Part shown: positions 7,677 through 15,389 of the stretch, in pieces
Numbering within the stretch: the first letter of the stretch is position 1
Layout: each line of letters starts with the position of its first letter
Origin: Stackebrandtia nassauensis DSM 44728
GTDB lineage: Bacteria > Actinomycetota > Actinomycetes > Mycobacteriales > Micromonosporaceae
Direction of reading: 5' to 3'
NCBI RefSeq assembly: GCF_000024545.1
Contig: NC_013947.1
Span: 1,302,001-1,366,000, forward strand
Length of the DNA stretch: 64,000 nucleotides
Notes under the pieces: model-generated
Seen by the model: the letters and a program-made list of their open reading frames with translations, nothing else
Told to the model about the DNA's origin: nothing
Databases searched by the model: none
Translations under genes and position numbers: made by a program

Positions 7677-8876
7677 GTGACAGTTTCGTCCAGCCCAGCG
7701 CCCGGACCGTTTCGGAACGCCACCAAGCCGTCCCAGCGGCGGCTCAGCCCGGACCTGGCGCGCGGATTCATGTTGTTGCTGATCGCGATGGCCTACGCGC
7801 CGATGCACCTGGAGCACAAGAACGTCGGCGGGTATGGGCAGAAGCCCGGCGGTGGGGTCGCGGATCAGGTGATGAGTTTCCTGGCGACGCTGTTCTTGGA
7901 GAACCGGGCGTTTCCGTTGTTCGGGATCATGTTCGGGGCCGGGCTGGTGATGTTGGTGTCGCGGCAGTTGAAGGCCGGGACGCCCGAACGGGATGTGCGG
8001 CGGTTGTTGCGGCGTCGGAGCCTGTGGTTGCTGCTGTTCGGGTTCGTGCACGCCACCCTGGTGTTCTCCGGGGAGATCCTGGCCGCTTACGGGGTTGGGG
8101 GACTGGTGTTGGCCTGGTTGCTGTTTCGGGGGATGACGGCGGTGCGGGTCGCCGCGATCGTCCTATGTGTTTATTACGGGGTCGTCGTGACGCTTGCCGC
8201 CGGTGCGATCGTGACCGGGGCGGCGGCCAGTGCGGAGAAGGCCTCGGGGCTGCCGGGTTACACCTCGGTGCAGGACTGGATCGAGCGGTTGGCCGCGGCG
8301 CCGTTCGCGCCGCTGTTGAACACGCTGCTGTTTCCGATGTTCCTGTTGGTGGTGTTGGGGATCTGGTTCGGGAAGCGCGGGTTGCTGGACGATCCCGCCG
8401 CGCACCGGCGGACGCTGAGGTGGCTGGCGGGGTGTGGGATCTCGGTGTCGGTGCTGGGTGCGCTGCCGTTGGCCCTGGTCGGGGCCGGGGTGCTGGACGT
8501 CTCGGGTTCGACGCACGGCTTGCTGTTCGCGGCGCAGATCCTGACCGGGGTGGCCGGGGGCGTGGGGTACGCGGCGGCGTTCGGATTGTTGGGGGCGCGG
8601 TTGCAGCGGCGGCCCGGGCCGGTGACCCGGACGCTGGCGGCGGCCGGGCAGCGGTCGTTGAGCGTGTACCTGTTCGCGTCGGTGGGGGTCGCGGTGATCC
8701 TGCACCCGGCGCTGTTGAACCTGGGCGCGCACACCCATCGGGCCGGGGCCATGGCGGTGGCCTTCGGCGTGTGGCTGGTGGCCGTGCTGTTGGCCGGACG
8801 GCTCGCCGCGGCGGGGAGGCCGGGACCGGCCGACGCGTTGTTGCGCGGGCTCGTCTATCGGGGGTCGCGGCGTTAG
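7677..8876 (+). CDS. DUF418-family integral membrane protein
   Basis: 399 residues from a GTG at 7677, with GAGGAG 11 bp upstream. After a short cytoplasmic tail, SPDLARGFMLLLIAMAYAPM resembles the DLxRGfAL start of DUF418/acyltransferase-3-like membrane proteins. About eight to ten hydrophobic segments follow, and the C-terminal region RSLSVYLFASVGVAVIL resembles the family's conserved QRSLtnYL motif. The function of the family is poorly defined. The gene ends with a 4-bp convergent overlap with the 49-residue gene on the other strand. Confidence 0.8.
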   Translation: MTVSSSPAPGPFRNATKPSQRRLSPDLARGFMLLLIAMAYAPMHLEHKNVGGYGQKPGGGVADQVMSFLATLFLENRAFPLFGIMFGAGLVMLVSRQLKAGTPERDVRRLLRRRSLWLLLFGFVHATLVFSGEILAAYGVGGLVLAWLLFRGMTAVRVAAIVLCVYYGVVVTLAAGAIVTGAAASAEKASGLPGYTSVQDWIERLAAAPFAPLLNTLLFPMFLLVVLGIWFGKRGLLDDPAAHRRTLRWLAGCGISVSVLGALPLALVGAGVLDVSGSTHGLLFAAQILTGVAGGVGYAAAFGLLGARLQRRPGPVTRTLAAAGQRSLSVYLFASVGVAVILHPALLNLGAHTHRAGAMAVAFGVWLVAVLLAGRLAAAGRPGPADALLRGLVYRGSRR

Positions 8877-9022
8877 CGGTACCGGCGGCCGCTGAGCTTG
8901 GCGATCAGCCGCTTGAGCTTGTGCTGGTTGTGCGGCTTGGCCAGTTCGCGCTTGACCCTGTGGACGGCCTTCTGGCCTTGCGGACTGCGCAGGAAGTGTT
9001 GCAGTTTCCGGCCCAGTGACAT
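8873..9022 (-). CDS. Conserved-looking small basic protein (49 aa)
   Basis: A 49-residue ORF starting MSLGRKLQHFLRSPQGQ with a strong GGAAGGAG ribosome site 8 bp before the ATG. It is very basic (Arg, Lys and His rich, ending SGRRYR) and probably helical, with no membrane segment. Such a strong ribosome site in front of a short frame argues that it is real. It could bind nucleic acid or an acidic partner; function unknown. It is divergent from paaA. Confidence 0.65.
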   Translation of the reverse strand: MSLGRKLQHFLRSPQGQKAVHRVKRELAKPHNQHKLKRLIAKLSGRRYR

Positions 9023-9102
9023 GGGGTGCTCCTTCCAGGCGACACCTTCATGGTGACGGGTGTGCGGCGAATTCACAAACCGACGCGCGTGAACTGTGAG
9101 CG

Positions 9103-9170
9103 ACACCGGTTCGGTGTGACACCAAATGGTCAAAGTGTCGGGCATCTGTAACACTGTTGGTGTGAACACC
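9103..9170. promoter_or_regulatory. Repeated palindromes flanking the paaA promoter region
   Basis: ACACCGGTTCGGTGT (9103-9117) and the overlapping GGTGTGACACC (9113-9123) are followed by GGTGTGAACACC (9159-9170), which spans the chosen paaA start. The two GGTGT/ACACC palindromes are about 46 bp apart and bracket the presumed paa promoter. An operator pair for a phenylacetate repressor of the PaaR type is plausible, but no regulator gene lies in the cluster. Confidence 0.4.
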
Positions 9171-10184
9171 GAACTACCGCCGCGGCAGCCCGGCGCCCGG
9201 ACCTTGCTCGACGAGGTCAGCGACGCCGAGACCGCGCTGGCCGAGGCCGCTCGTCGTGACGCTGAAGAGTCGGAGTTCGAGGCGATCATCGCCGCGGACA
9301 AGAAGATCGAGCCGCGCGACGCCATGCCCGAGGCGTACCGCAAGACGCTGATCCGGCAGATGGCCCAGCACGCGCACTCGGAGATCATCGGCATGCAGCC
9401 GGAGGGGAACTGGATCTCCCGGGCGCCGAGCCTGTCCCGCAAGGCGATCCTGCTGGCCAAGGTGCAGGACGAAGCCGGGCACGGACTGTACCTGTACGCG
9501 GCCGCCGAGACGCTCGGCGTCGACCGGGACGAGCTGTACGAGCAGCTGCTCAACGGCAGGCAGAAGTACTCGTCGATCTTCAACTACCCGACGCTGACCT
9601 GGGCGGACGTCGGCGCGATCGGCTGGCTCGTCGACGGTGCCGCGATCGTCAACCAGGTGCCGCTGTGCCGGTGCTCGTACGGCCCGTACGCGCGCGCGAT
9701 GATCCGGGTCTGCAAGGAGGAGTCGTTCCACCAGCGGCAGGGCTTCCAGTCGCTGTACGTGCTGGCGCGCGGTACCGCCGCGCAGCGGGAGATGGCGCAG
9801 GACGCGGTGAACCGTTGGTGGTACCCGAGTCTGGCCATGTTCGGCCCGCCGGACGCGGACTCGACGCATTCGCAGCAGTCGATGGAGTGGAAGATCAAGC
9901 GCTACTCCAACGACGAGCTGCGGCAGCGCTTCGTCGACATGACGGTGCAGCAGGCCGGGGTGCTGGGCCTGGAGCTGCCCGATCCGGAGCTGCGCTGGAA
10001 CGCCGAGCGCGGCCACTACGACTACACCCAGCCCGACTACGACGAGCTCATGCGGGTCGTCAAGGGCGACGGGCCCTGCAACCGGCAGCGGATGGCCAAC
10101 CGCACCGCCGCGGTGCGCGACGGCGAGTGGGTCCGCAAGGCCGCGGCGGCCTACGCGCGCAAACAACAGGAGGTGGCGGCATGA
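9162..10184 (+). CDS. paaA: Phenylacetyl-CoA epoxidase catalytic subunit PaaA
   Basis: Catalytic subunit of the di-iron ring-1,2-epoxidase that converts phenylacetyl-CoA to its epoxide in aerobic phenylacetate breakdown. It has 340 residues from the GTG at 9162. Di-iron ligand motifs are visible as QDEAGHG and [10 protein letters not shown]. The upstream ATG at 9126 is in frame, but the segment between reads like promoter sequence, so the GTG is preferred; neither has a clear ribosome site. The stop overlaps the paaB ATG by 4 bp, and paaABCD form one translationally coupled unit. Confidence 0.93.
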   Translation: MNTELPPRQPGARTLLDEVSDAETALAEAARRDAEESEFEAIIAADKKIEPRDAMPEAYRKTLIRQMAQHAHSEIIGMQPEGNWISRAPSLSRKAILLAKVQDEAGHGLYLYAAAETLGVDRDELYEQLLNGRQKYSSIFNYPTLTWADVGAIGWLVDGAAIVNQVPLCRCSYGPYARAMIRVCKEESFHQRQGFQSLYVLARGTAAQREMAQDAVNRWWYPSLAMFGPPDADSTHSQQSMEWKIKRYSNDELRQRFVDMTVQQAGVLGLELPDPELRWNAERGHYDYTQPDYDELMRVVKGDGPCNRQRMANRTAAVRDGEWVRKAAAAYARKQQEVAA

Positions 10185-10462
10185 GTGATAATCCACTGTG
10201 GGAAGTGTTCGTCCGGCCGCGACGGGGGTTGTCGCACGGCCACGTCGGTTCGCTGCACGCGCCGGACGCGGACATGGCGCTGCGCAACGCCCGCGAGCTG
10301 TACACCCGGCGCGAGGAGGGCGTGTCGATCTGGGTGGTGCCGTCGTCGGCGATCACCGCTTCCTCGCCGGAGGAGAAGGACGCGTTCTTCGCGCCCGCCG
10401 CCGACAAGATCTACCGGCACCCGACCTTCTACGAGATGCCCGAAGGGGCTGAACACATTTGA
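10181..10462 (+). CDS. paaB: Phenylacetyl-CoA epoxidase subunit PaaB
   Basis: 93 residues, the usual size for PaaB. The start [20 protein letters not shown] is characteristic, as is the later [20 protein letters not shown]. PaaB is thought to bridge or stabilise the PaaA/PaaC assembly rather than catalyse. Its ATG overlaps the paaA stop (ATGA), and its stop overlaps the TTG start of paaC. Confidence 0.93.
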   Translation: MSDNPLWEVFVRPRRGLSHGHVGSLHAPDADMALRNARELYTRREEGVSIWVVPSSAITASSPEEKDAFFAPAADKIYRHPTFYEMPEGAEHI

Positions 10463-11160
10463 GCGACTTCGACACGGTGCTGGGGCTGGGCGACGACGTC
10501 CTGATCGCGGCGCAGCGGCTGGCGGAGTGGACCTCGCGGGCGCACGACCTCGAGGAGGACATCGCACTGTCCAACATCGCCCTGGACCTGCTGGGACAGG
10601 CGCGGGCACTGCTGACCCACGCGGGACACCTGGAGGGCGCCGGACGCGACGAGGACGCGCTGGCGTTCCTGCGCGACGACCGGCAGTTCCGCAACGTGCT
10701 GCTGGTGGAGCTGCCGCGCGGCGACTTCGCCACCACGATCGTGCGGCTGCTGTTCCTGTCGGCGCGGCTTTGGGAGCGGTACACGCGGCTGAGCCAGGGG
10801 GAGGACGCGACGCTGGCGGCGATCGCGGCGAAGGCCGTCAAGGAGACCGCCTACCACCTCGACCATGCAGCACAGTGGACGATCCGGCTCGGTGACGGCA
10901 CCGAGGAGTCGCACGCGCGGGCACAGCGGGCCGTCGACGAGCAGTGGCCCTACACCTTCGAGCTGACCGGCGAGTCCGGACGCCAGGCGTGGCTGGACCG
11001 CGTCGTCCCGGTGCTGGACAAGGCGACGCTGACCCGTCCCGACCCGGATCCGGCTTTCCGGCCCGGCGGCGGCCGCGATGGTCTGCACAGCGAACACCTG
11101 GGTTATCTGCTGGCCGAGATGCAGCACCTGCATCGCTCACACCCGGGGGCGACGTGGTGA
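10459..11160 (+). CDS. paaC: Phenylacetyl-CoA epoxidase structural subunit PaaC
   Basis: 233 residues with a TTG start overlapping the paaB stop (TTGA). It is a ferritin-like helical bundle; LGDDVLIAAQRLAEW and LEEDIALSNIALDLLGQARA are typical family segments, as is AYHLDHAAQWTIRLGDGTEE. PaaC pairs with PaaA and holds its active conformation but is not the catalytic iron site. GTGA couples it to paaD. Confidence 0.92.
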   Translation: MSDFDTVLGLGDDVLIAAQRLAEWTSRAHDLEEDIALSNIALDLLGQARALLTHAGHLEGAGRDEDALAFLRDDRQFRNVLLVELPRGDFATTIVRLLFLSARLWERYTRLSQGEDATLAAIAAKAVKETAYHLDHAAQWTIRLGDGTEESHARAQRAVDEQWPYTFELTGESGRQAWLDRVVPVLDKATLTRPDPDPAFRPGGGRDGLHSEHLGYLLAEMQHLHRSHPGATW

Positions 11161-11648
11161 ACGTCCGTGACATCGCCGGTGGCGTCCTGGACCCGGAGCT
11201 GCCGCAGCTGACCATCGACGAGCTGGGCATCCTGCGCGACGCCCACGCCGAGGGGCAGCGCGCCGTCGTCACGATCACGCCCACCTACACCGCCTGCCCG
11301 GCGCTGGAGACCATCCGCGCCGACATCGCGACGGCGCTGCGCGACGAGGGCTGGGCCGAGATCGACATCCACACCGTCTTCGCCCCCGCCTGGTCCAGCG
11401 ACTGGATCACCGACTCGGGGCGCGAGAAACTCGAAAGGGCGGGCATCGCGCCGCCGGGCGCGATGCCCGAGACCGGCGTGCGGAACCTGCCGTTGCTGCC
11501 GCCACCCGCGCCGCGCTGTCCCCGTTGCGAGTCAACGGATGTGGAACAGCTGAGCCGGTTCGGGCCCACCGCCTGCCTGGCGCTGTGGCGGTGCCGGGGC
11601 TGCGCGGAGCCCTTCGAATACTTCAAGTCCCATTTAAGTTGTGGTTGA
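11157..11648 (+). CDS. paaD: PaaD, MIP18/DUF59-family Fe-S/di-iron maturation protein
   Basis: 163 residues from the GTG at 11157. The N-terminal ~95 residues are the MIP18/DUF59 domain (LDPELPQLTIDELGILRD, then TPTYTACPALETI with its conserved Cys). The C-terminus is a zinc-ribbon-like module with CPRC and CRGC. PaaD is needed for epoxidase activity, presumably by maturing an Fe-S or di-iron centre. An 84-bp gap separates it from paaE, so paaE may have some independent expression. Confidence 0.9.
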   Translation: MNVRDIAGGVLDPELPQLTIDELGILRDAHAEGQRAVVTITPTYTACPALETIRADIATALRDEGWAEIDIHTVFAPAWSSDWITDSGREKLERAGIAPPGAMPETGVRNLPLLPPPAPRCPRCESTDVEQLSRFGPTACLALWRCRGCAEPFEYFKSHLSCG

Positions 11649-11732
11649 AAACATGGTGCCCTGGAAGCATTTTCAGCACCGTGAAGGTGTTAGATCGACT
11701 AGGCATACCGGCGAGAAGATCCAGGAGCGCGC

Positions 11733-12833
11733 ATGAGCGTGGTGTTGTCACGGCCCAAGCGACGACGGCCACAGTGGCACAAGCTGCGGGTCGCCGACGT
11801 GGAACGGCTGACCGACGAGGCCGTGACCGTCGCCTTCGAGGTCCCCGAGGACCTGCGCGAGACCTTCGACTTCACCCCGGGCCAGCACCTGACGCTGCGT
11901 CGTTTCGACGACGGCGAGGAGGTGCGCCGCTCCTACTCGATCTGCTCCACCCCCAGTCACCTGCGCTCGTCCGGCGTCGTCCGGGTCGGCATCAAGAAGA
12001 TCGCCAAGGGCTCGTTCTCCGGCTACGCGACCACCAGCATGCGCCCCGGCGACGTGGTGGAACTGCTGCCGCCGTTGGGCACCTTCACCACCCAGCTCGA
12101 CCCCGCCCGGTCCCGCCACTACGCCGGGATCGTCGCGGGCAGCGGCATCACCCCGGTCATGTCGATCGCGGCGTCCGCGCTGGAGACCGAGCCGGAAAGC
12201 CGGGTCACGCTCGTGTACGGCAACCGTTCGGCGGCCACCGTCATGTTCGCCGACGCCATCGCCGACCTCAAGGACCGATTCCCGGACCGGTTCCAGCTCA
12301 TCCACGTGCTGTCGCGGGAACCGCAGGCCGCCGAACTGCTGTCCGGACGCCTCGACGAGGACCGGCTGGGCCGCATCTTCGCCAGCCTGTTGCCCATCGA
12401 CACCGTGGACGACTGGTTCCTGTGCGGCCCGTACGGCATGGTCATCGGCGCCCAGAAGGTGCTGTCCGAGGCCGGGGTCACCGACGACCACATCCACCAC
12501 GAACTGTTCTACGCCGAGGAGATCCCCGACGAACCCGAGCAGGCCCCCGTCGAGGGCGAGACCGCCCTCACCGTGACGCTCGACGGCCGCGCCTCGACGG
12601 TCACGATGCGCCGCGACGAACGGGTGCTGGACGCGGCGCTGCGGGTGCGGCCCGAACTCCCGTACGCGTGCAAGGGCGGCGTGTGCGCGACCTGCCGGGC
12701 CAAGCTGCTGGACGGCGACGTCCACATGGCCCGCAACTACGCCCTGGAGCAGTCCGACGTGGACAACGGCTATGTGCTGACCTGTCAGTCCACACCCACC
12801 ACCGACGAGGTCGCCGTCGACTACGACGCCTGA
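11733..12833 (+). CDS. paaE: Phenylacetyl-CoA epoxidase reductase PaaE
   Basis: 366 residues; the ATG follows CAGGAG. It carries electrons from NADPH to the epoxidase. Domains in order: FAD-binding barrel with RRSYSICSTP (about residue 70), an NAD(P)-binding domain with GSGITPVMSI (about 135), and a plant-type [2Fe-2S] ferredoxin at the C-terminus with YACKGGVCATCRAKLLDG and a distant Cys in VLTCQS. Length and order are normal for PaaE. A hairpin terminator follows. Confidence 0.93.
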   Translation: MSVVLSRPKRRRPQWHKLRVADVERLTDEAVTVAFEVPEDLRETFDFTPGQHLTLRRFDDGEEVRRSYSICSTPSHLRSSGVVRVGIKKIAKGSFSGYATTSMRPGDVVELLPPLGTFTTQLDPARSRHYAGIVAGSGITPVMSIAASALETEPESRVTLVYGNRSAATVMFADAIADLKDRFPDRFQLIHVLSREPQAAELLSGRLDEDRLGRIFASLLPIDTVDDWFLCGPYGMVIGAQKVLSEAGVTDDHIHHELFYAEEIPDEPEQAPVEGETALTVTLDGRASTVTMRRDERVLDAALRVRPELPYACKGGVCATCRAKLLDGDVHMARNYALEQSDVDNGYVLTCQSTPTTDEVAVDYDA

Positions 12834-12864
12834 GCCGCGACGATCGTCCACAAGCGCCGCCAGG

Positions 12865-12890
12865 GGCGGGTACCGGTTCCGGTACCCGCC
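12865..12890. terminator. Bidirectional hairpin terminator between convergent paaE and MFS genes
   Basis: GGCGGGTACCGG and CCGGTACCCGCC form a perfect 12-bp inverted repeat separated by TT (the practical loop is larger). It lies in the 73-bp gap between two convergent stop codons. There is no strong T-run, as is common for actinobacterial terminators. Confidence 0.7.
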
Positions 12891-12906
12891 ACTGGCCATG
12901 TCGGCG

Positions 12907-14463
12907 TCAGGCCACCTCGGCCAGTTCCGTGTCGGGGTCCGTTTCGGTCTCGTCGGCCGCCTCGGCGGGTTCGCCCCGCCGCAGCACCGTCACGGCGACG
13001 ACCGCGCCGATGACCGTCAGCACCGCGGCCACCAGTGCCGCCAGGTTCAGCCCCTCGGTGAACGCCGTCTTCGCGGCGTCGACCAGCGTGCCGCCGACCT
13101 CGTCGGGCAGCTTCTGTGCCGCGTCCAGCGCCCCCGGCAGGGTTTCGGCGGACTCGGCGGCGGCCTCGCCGGGAACCTCGACGGTGTCCATATGGGACCG
13201 GTATGCCGTCGTGCCGACGCTGCCCAGGATCGCCACGCCCAACGCGACACCCAGGTCGCTGATCGTGCCCTCGACCGCCGAGGCCGCACCGGCCTTCTCC
13301 GGCGGGGCCGAGCTGATGACCAGGTCCGGGATCAGCGCCATCGCCGGGGCGATTCCCGGGTACAGGATGTAGAACCCGGTGATGAGCAGCGGCAGTCCGG
13401 CGGTGCTGTCCACCTGCGTCAGCACGACGTAGCCGATCGCCGAGGCGAGCAGCCCGGCCGCGATGAGGTACGCCGGACGCACCCGACGGGCCAGGATCGG
13501 GGCCACGATCGACACCACCACCAGCGCGATGGCCGCGGGCAGGATCCACAGTCCCGCCGCCAGCGGCGACTGGTCGGCCACCAGTTGCAGGTACTGCGTG
13601 AACAGCAGGTACACCCCGCCGAGGGCCACGGTCGCGAACATGTAGACGGCCAGCGCGCCACCGAAGGTGCGGTTGCGGAACAGCCGCATGTCGATCAGCG
13701 GTTCCGGCAGCCGCAGCTGACGGCGGACGAACACCGCGCCCAAACCGATACCGGCCACCAGCGTCACCGCCGTGATCGCGTCGAGGCCGGTCTCGGCCAG
13801 CGCCTTGACGCCGTAGACGAACGGCAGCAGCGCCGCCAGCGACAGCACGACGCTCAACGGGTCGAGCCGCCCGGCGTTGGGGGCCTTGTACTCCGGGATC
13901 AACAGCGGCACCGTCACCAGCACCAGCGCCATGACCGGCACCCCGATCAGCAGCGAGGCGCCCCACCACAGCGACTCCAGCAGCAGCCCGCCCACCAGCG
14001 GCCCGATCGCCACCCCGGCCGAGACCGACGCGGCCCACAGCCCGATGGCGACAGACCGCTGCCGCGCGTTGGTGAAGGTGTTGGTGATCAACGCGAGCGT
14101 GGCCGGAACCAGCGCGGCGGCACCCAGTCCCATGAGGGCGCGCCCGACGATGAGCACGTCCGGGTTGGGGGCGTAGGCCGACAGGATCGAGGCGGCACCG
14201 AACAGCGCCGCTCCGGACAACAGGATCCGGCGACGGCCGAACTTGTCGCCGAGCGTCCCCATGGTGACGAGGAACCCGGCCATGATGAAGCCGTAGATGT
14301 CGTTTATCCACAGCACCTGTGGACCGCTGGGTTTCAGGTCGGCGGTGATGTACGGCGTCGCCAGGAACAGCACCGTCATCGCCAGGAACAACAGCATCGT
14401 CGGCAGCAACAGCACCGACAGTCCGAGCCACTGTCTCGGGCTCGCCTTCTCGTTGGCGGACAT
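12907..14463 (-). CDS. DHA2-type MFS drug/H+ antiporter (EmrB/QacA family)
   Basis: 518 residues with about 14 hydrophobic segments, typical of DHA2 exporters. Motif A-like sequence TLGDKFGRRRILLSG is in the loop after TM2, and motif C-like GIAIGPLVGGLLLE-type sequence appears as AGVAIGPLVGGLLLES in TM5. The ATG at 14463 follows AAAGG; an in-frame start further upstream lacks a ribosome site. It lies 45 bp downstream of the SDR gene, so the two probably form an operon that makes or modifies and then exports a compound. The divergent SARP regulator may control them. Confidence 0.88.
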   Translation of the reverse strand: MSANEKASPRQWLGLSVLLLPTMLLFLAMTVLFLATPYITADLKPSGPQVLWINDIYGFIMAGFLVTMGTLGDKFGRRRILLSGAALFGAASILSAYAPNPDVLIVGRALMGLGAAALVPATLALITNTFTNARQRSVAIGLWAASVSAGVAIGPLVGGLLLESLWWGASLLIGVPVMALVLVTVPLLIPEYKAPNAGRLDPLSVVLSLAALLPFVYGVKALAETGLDAITAVTLVAGIGLGAVFVRRQLRLPEPLIDMRLFRNRTFGGALAVYMFATVALGGVYLLFTQYLQLVADQSPLAAGLWILPAAIALVVVSIVAPILARRVRPAYLIAAGLLASAIGYVVLTQVDSTAGLPLLITGFYILYPGIAPAMALIPDLVISSAPPEKAGAASAVEGTISDLGVALGVAILGSVGTTAYRSHMDTVEVPGEAAAESAETLPGALDAAQKLPDEVGGTLVDAAKTAFTEGLNLAALVAAVLTVIGAVVAVTVLRRGEPAEAADETETDPDTELAEVA

Positions 14464-14508
14464 GGCACAACCTTTCGATTTATGTCTCAAGTGGGGGATG
14501 GGGACGGT

Positions 14509-15258
14509 TCAGGCGATGCCCTGCGCGAACCCGCCGTCCACGGCCAGCTCGGCCGCGGTGGTGTAGGTGGCGTCGAAACCCAGGAACAGCGCCGCCGCGG
14601 CGACCTCCTCGATCGAGCCGAGCCGCCCCAGCGGGGTCTGGTCGCCCTCGGCCTCGAAGGCCGCGCGTTCGGCGTCGGACAGCCCGGGCACGCCCATGGA
14701 CGGAGTCTTGATGTAGCCGGGAGCCACCGAGTTCACCCGGATCCGCCGGGGCAGGAACTCGGCGGCCAGCACCTTCGCGATCGCGTGCAGCGCCTCCTTG
14801 GAACCGGAGTAGCCGCTCAGACCGGGGAAGATCCGGTCGTTGGCGACGGTCGTGAACGTGACCGAGCCGCCGTCGCGCAGCAGCGGCGCCAGCCGCTTCA
14901 CGGTGAACACCGCGCCCTTGGTGTTGACGGCGAACTGCTTGTCGAAGGAGTCGGCGGTCAGCTCGCCGAGGGTCTGGAACTCGGCGACACCGTGGTTGAC
15001 GAACACGGCGTCGACGCGCCCGAGGGTCTCGGCGACGAAGCCGCCCAGCGCGTCGATGTCGGCGGCACTGGTCGCGTCGGAGCGGACCACGTGGACGCCC
15101 GGGATGTTCAGCTGGTCGCGGGCCTGCTCGACCTTGCGTTCGTCGCGGCCGGTCAGCACCACCTCGGCGCCGCCCGCGGCCAGCGCCCGGACGATGCCCA
15201 GCCCCATGCCGTGGGTCCCGCCGGTGACGACGGCCTTCTTGCCTGTGAACCTGCTCAT
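14509..15258 (-). CDS. Short-chain dehydrogenase/reductase (classical SDR)
   Basis: 249 residues, ATG at 15258 after GGGAGGAAC. The Rossmann start VVTGGTHGMGLGI carries the TGxxxGxG cofactor motif. NHG replaces the usual NNAG (VFVNHGVAEF), and the catalytic SxnYxxxK region appears as SGYSGSKEALHAIAK. The C-terminal VDGGFAQG is typical. An NADP-type preference is suggested by GRDERKVEQ after beta-2. The substrate is unknown. First gene of the SDR-MFS operon. Confidence 0.88.
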   Translation of the reverse strand: MSRFTGKKAVVTGGTHGMGLGIVRALAAGGAEVVLTGRDERKVEQARDQLNIPGVHVVRSDATSAADIDALGGFVAETLGRVDAVFVNHGVAEFQTLGELTADSFDKQFAVNTKGAVFTVKRLAPLLRDGGSVTFTTVANDRIFPGLSGYSGSKEALHAIAKVLAAEFLPRRIRVNSVAPGYIKTPSMGVPGLSDAERAAFEAEGDQTPLGRLGSIEEVAAAALFLGFDATYTTAAELAVDGGFAQGIA

Positions 15259-15389
15259 GGTGTTCCTCCCGGATCGGTGGTCGATGGGGCAACGCTGCGG
15301 GCGGGCACTTGCGATGGGCTGGAGCTTTGCTTGCGGTCCACATGCGGTCATGGCCGCGACGGAGGCGGGGCCGTGGCTACCCTTGCGCC

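Noticed and set aside
7661..8051. 5' half of the minus-strand frame that ends in the methyltransferase-like residues
   Set aside because: It is antisense to the DUF418 gene and has no homology-like features; only the 3' part looks like a remnant.
11649..11732. Terminator in the paaD-paaE gap
   Set aside because: Only a weak CACC/GGTG pair is visible; no strong hairpin or T-run, so the gap is left unassigned.
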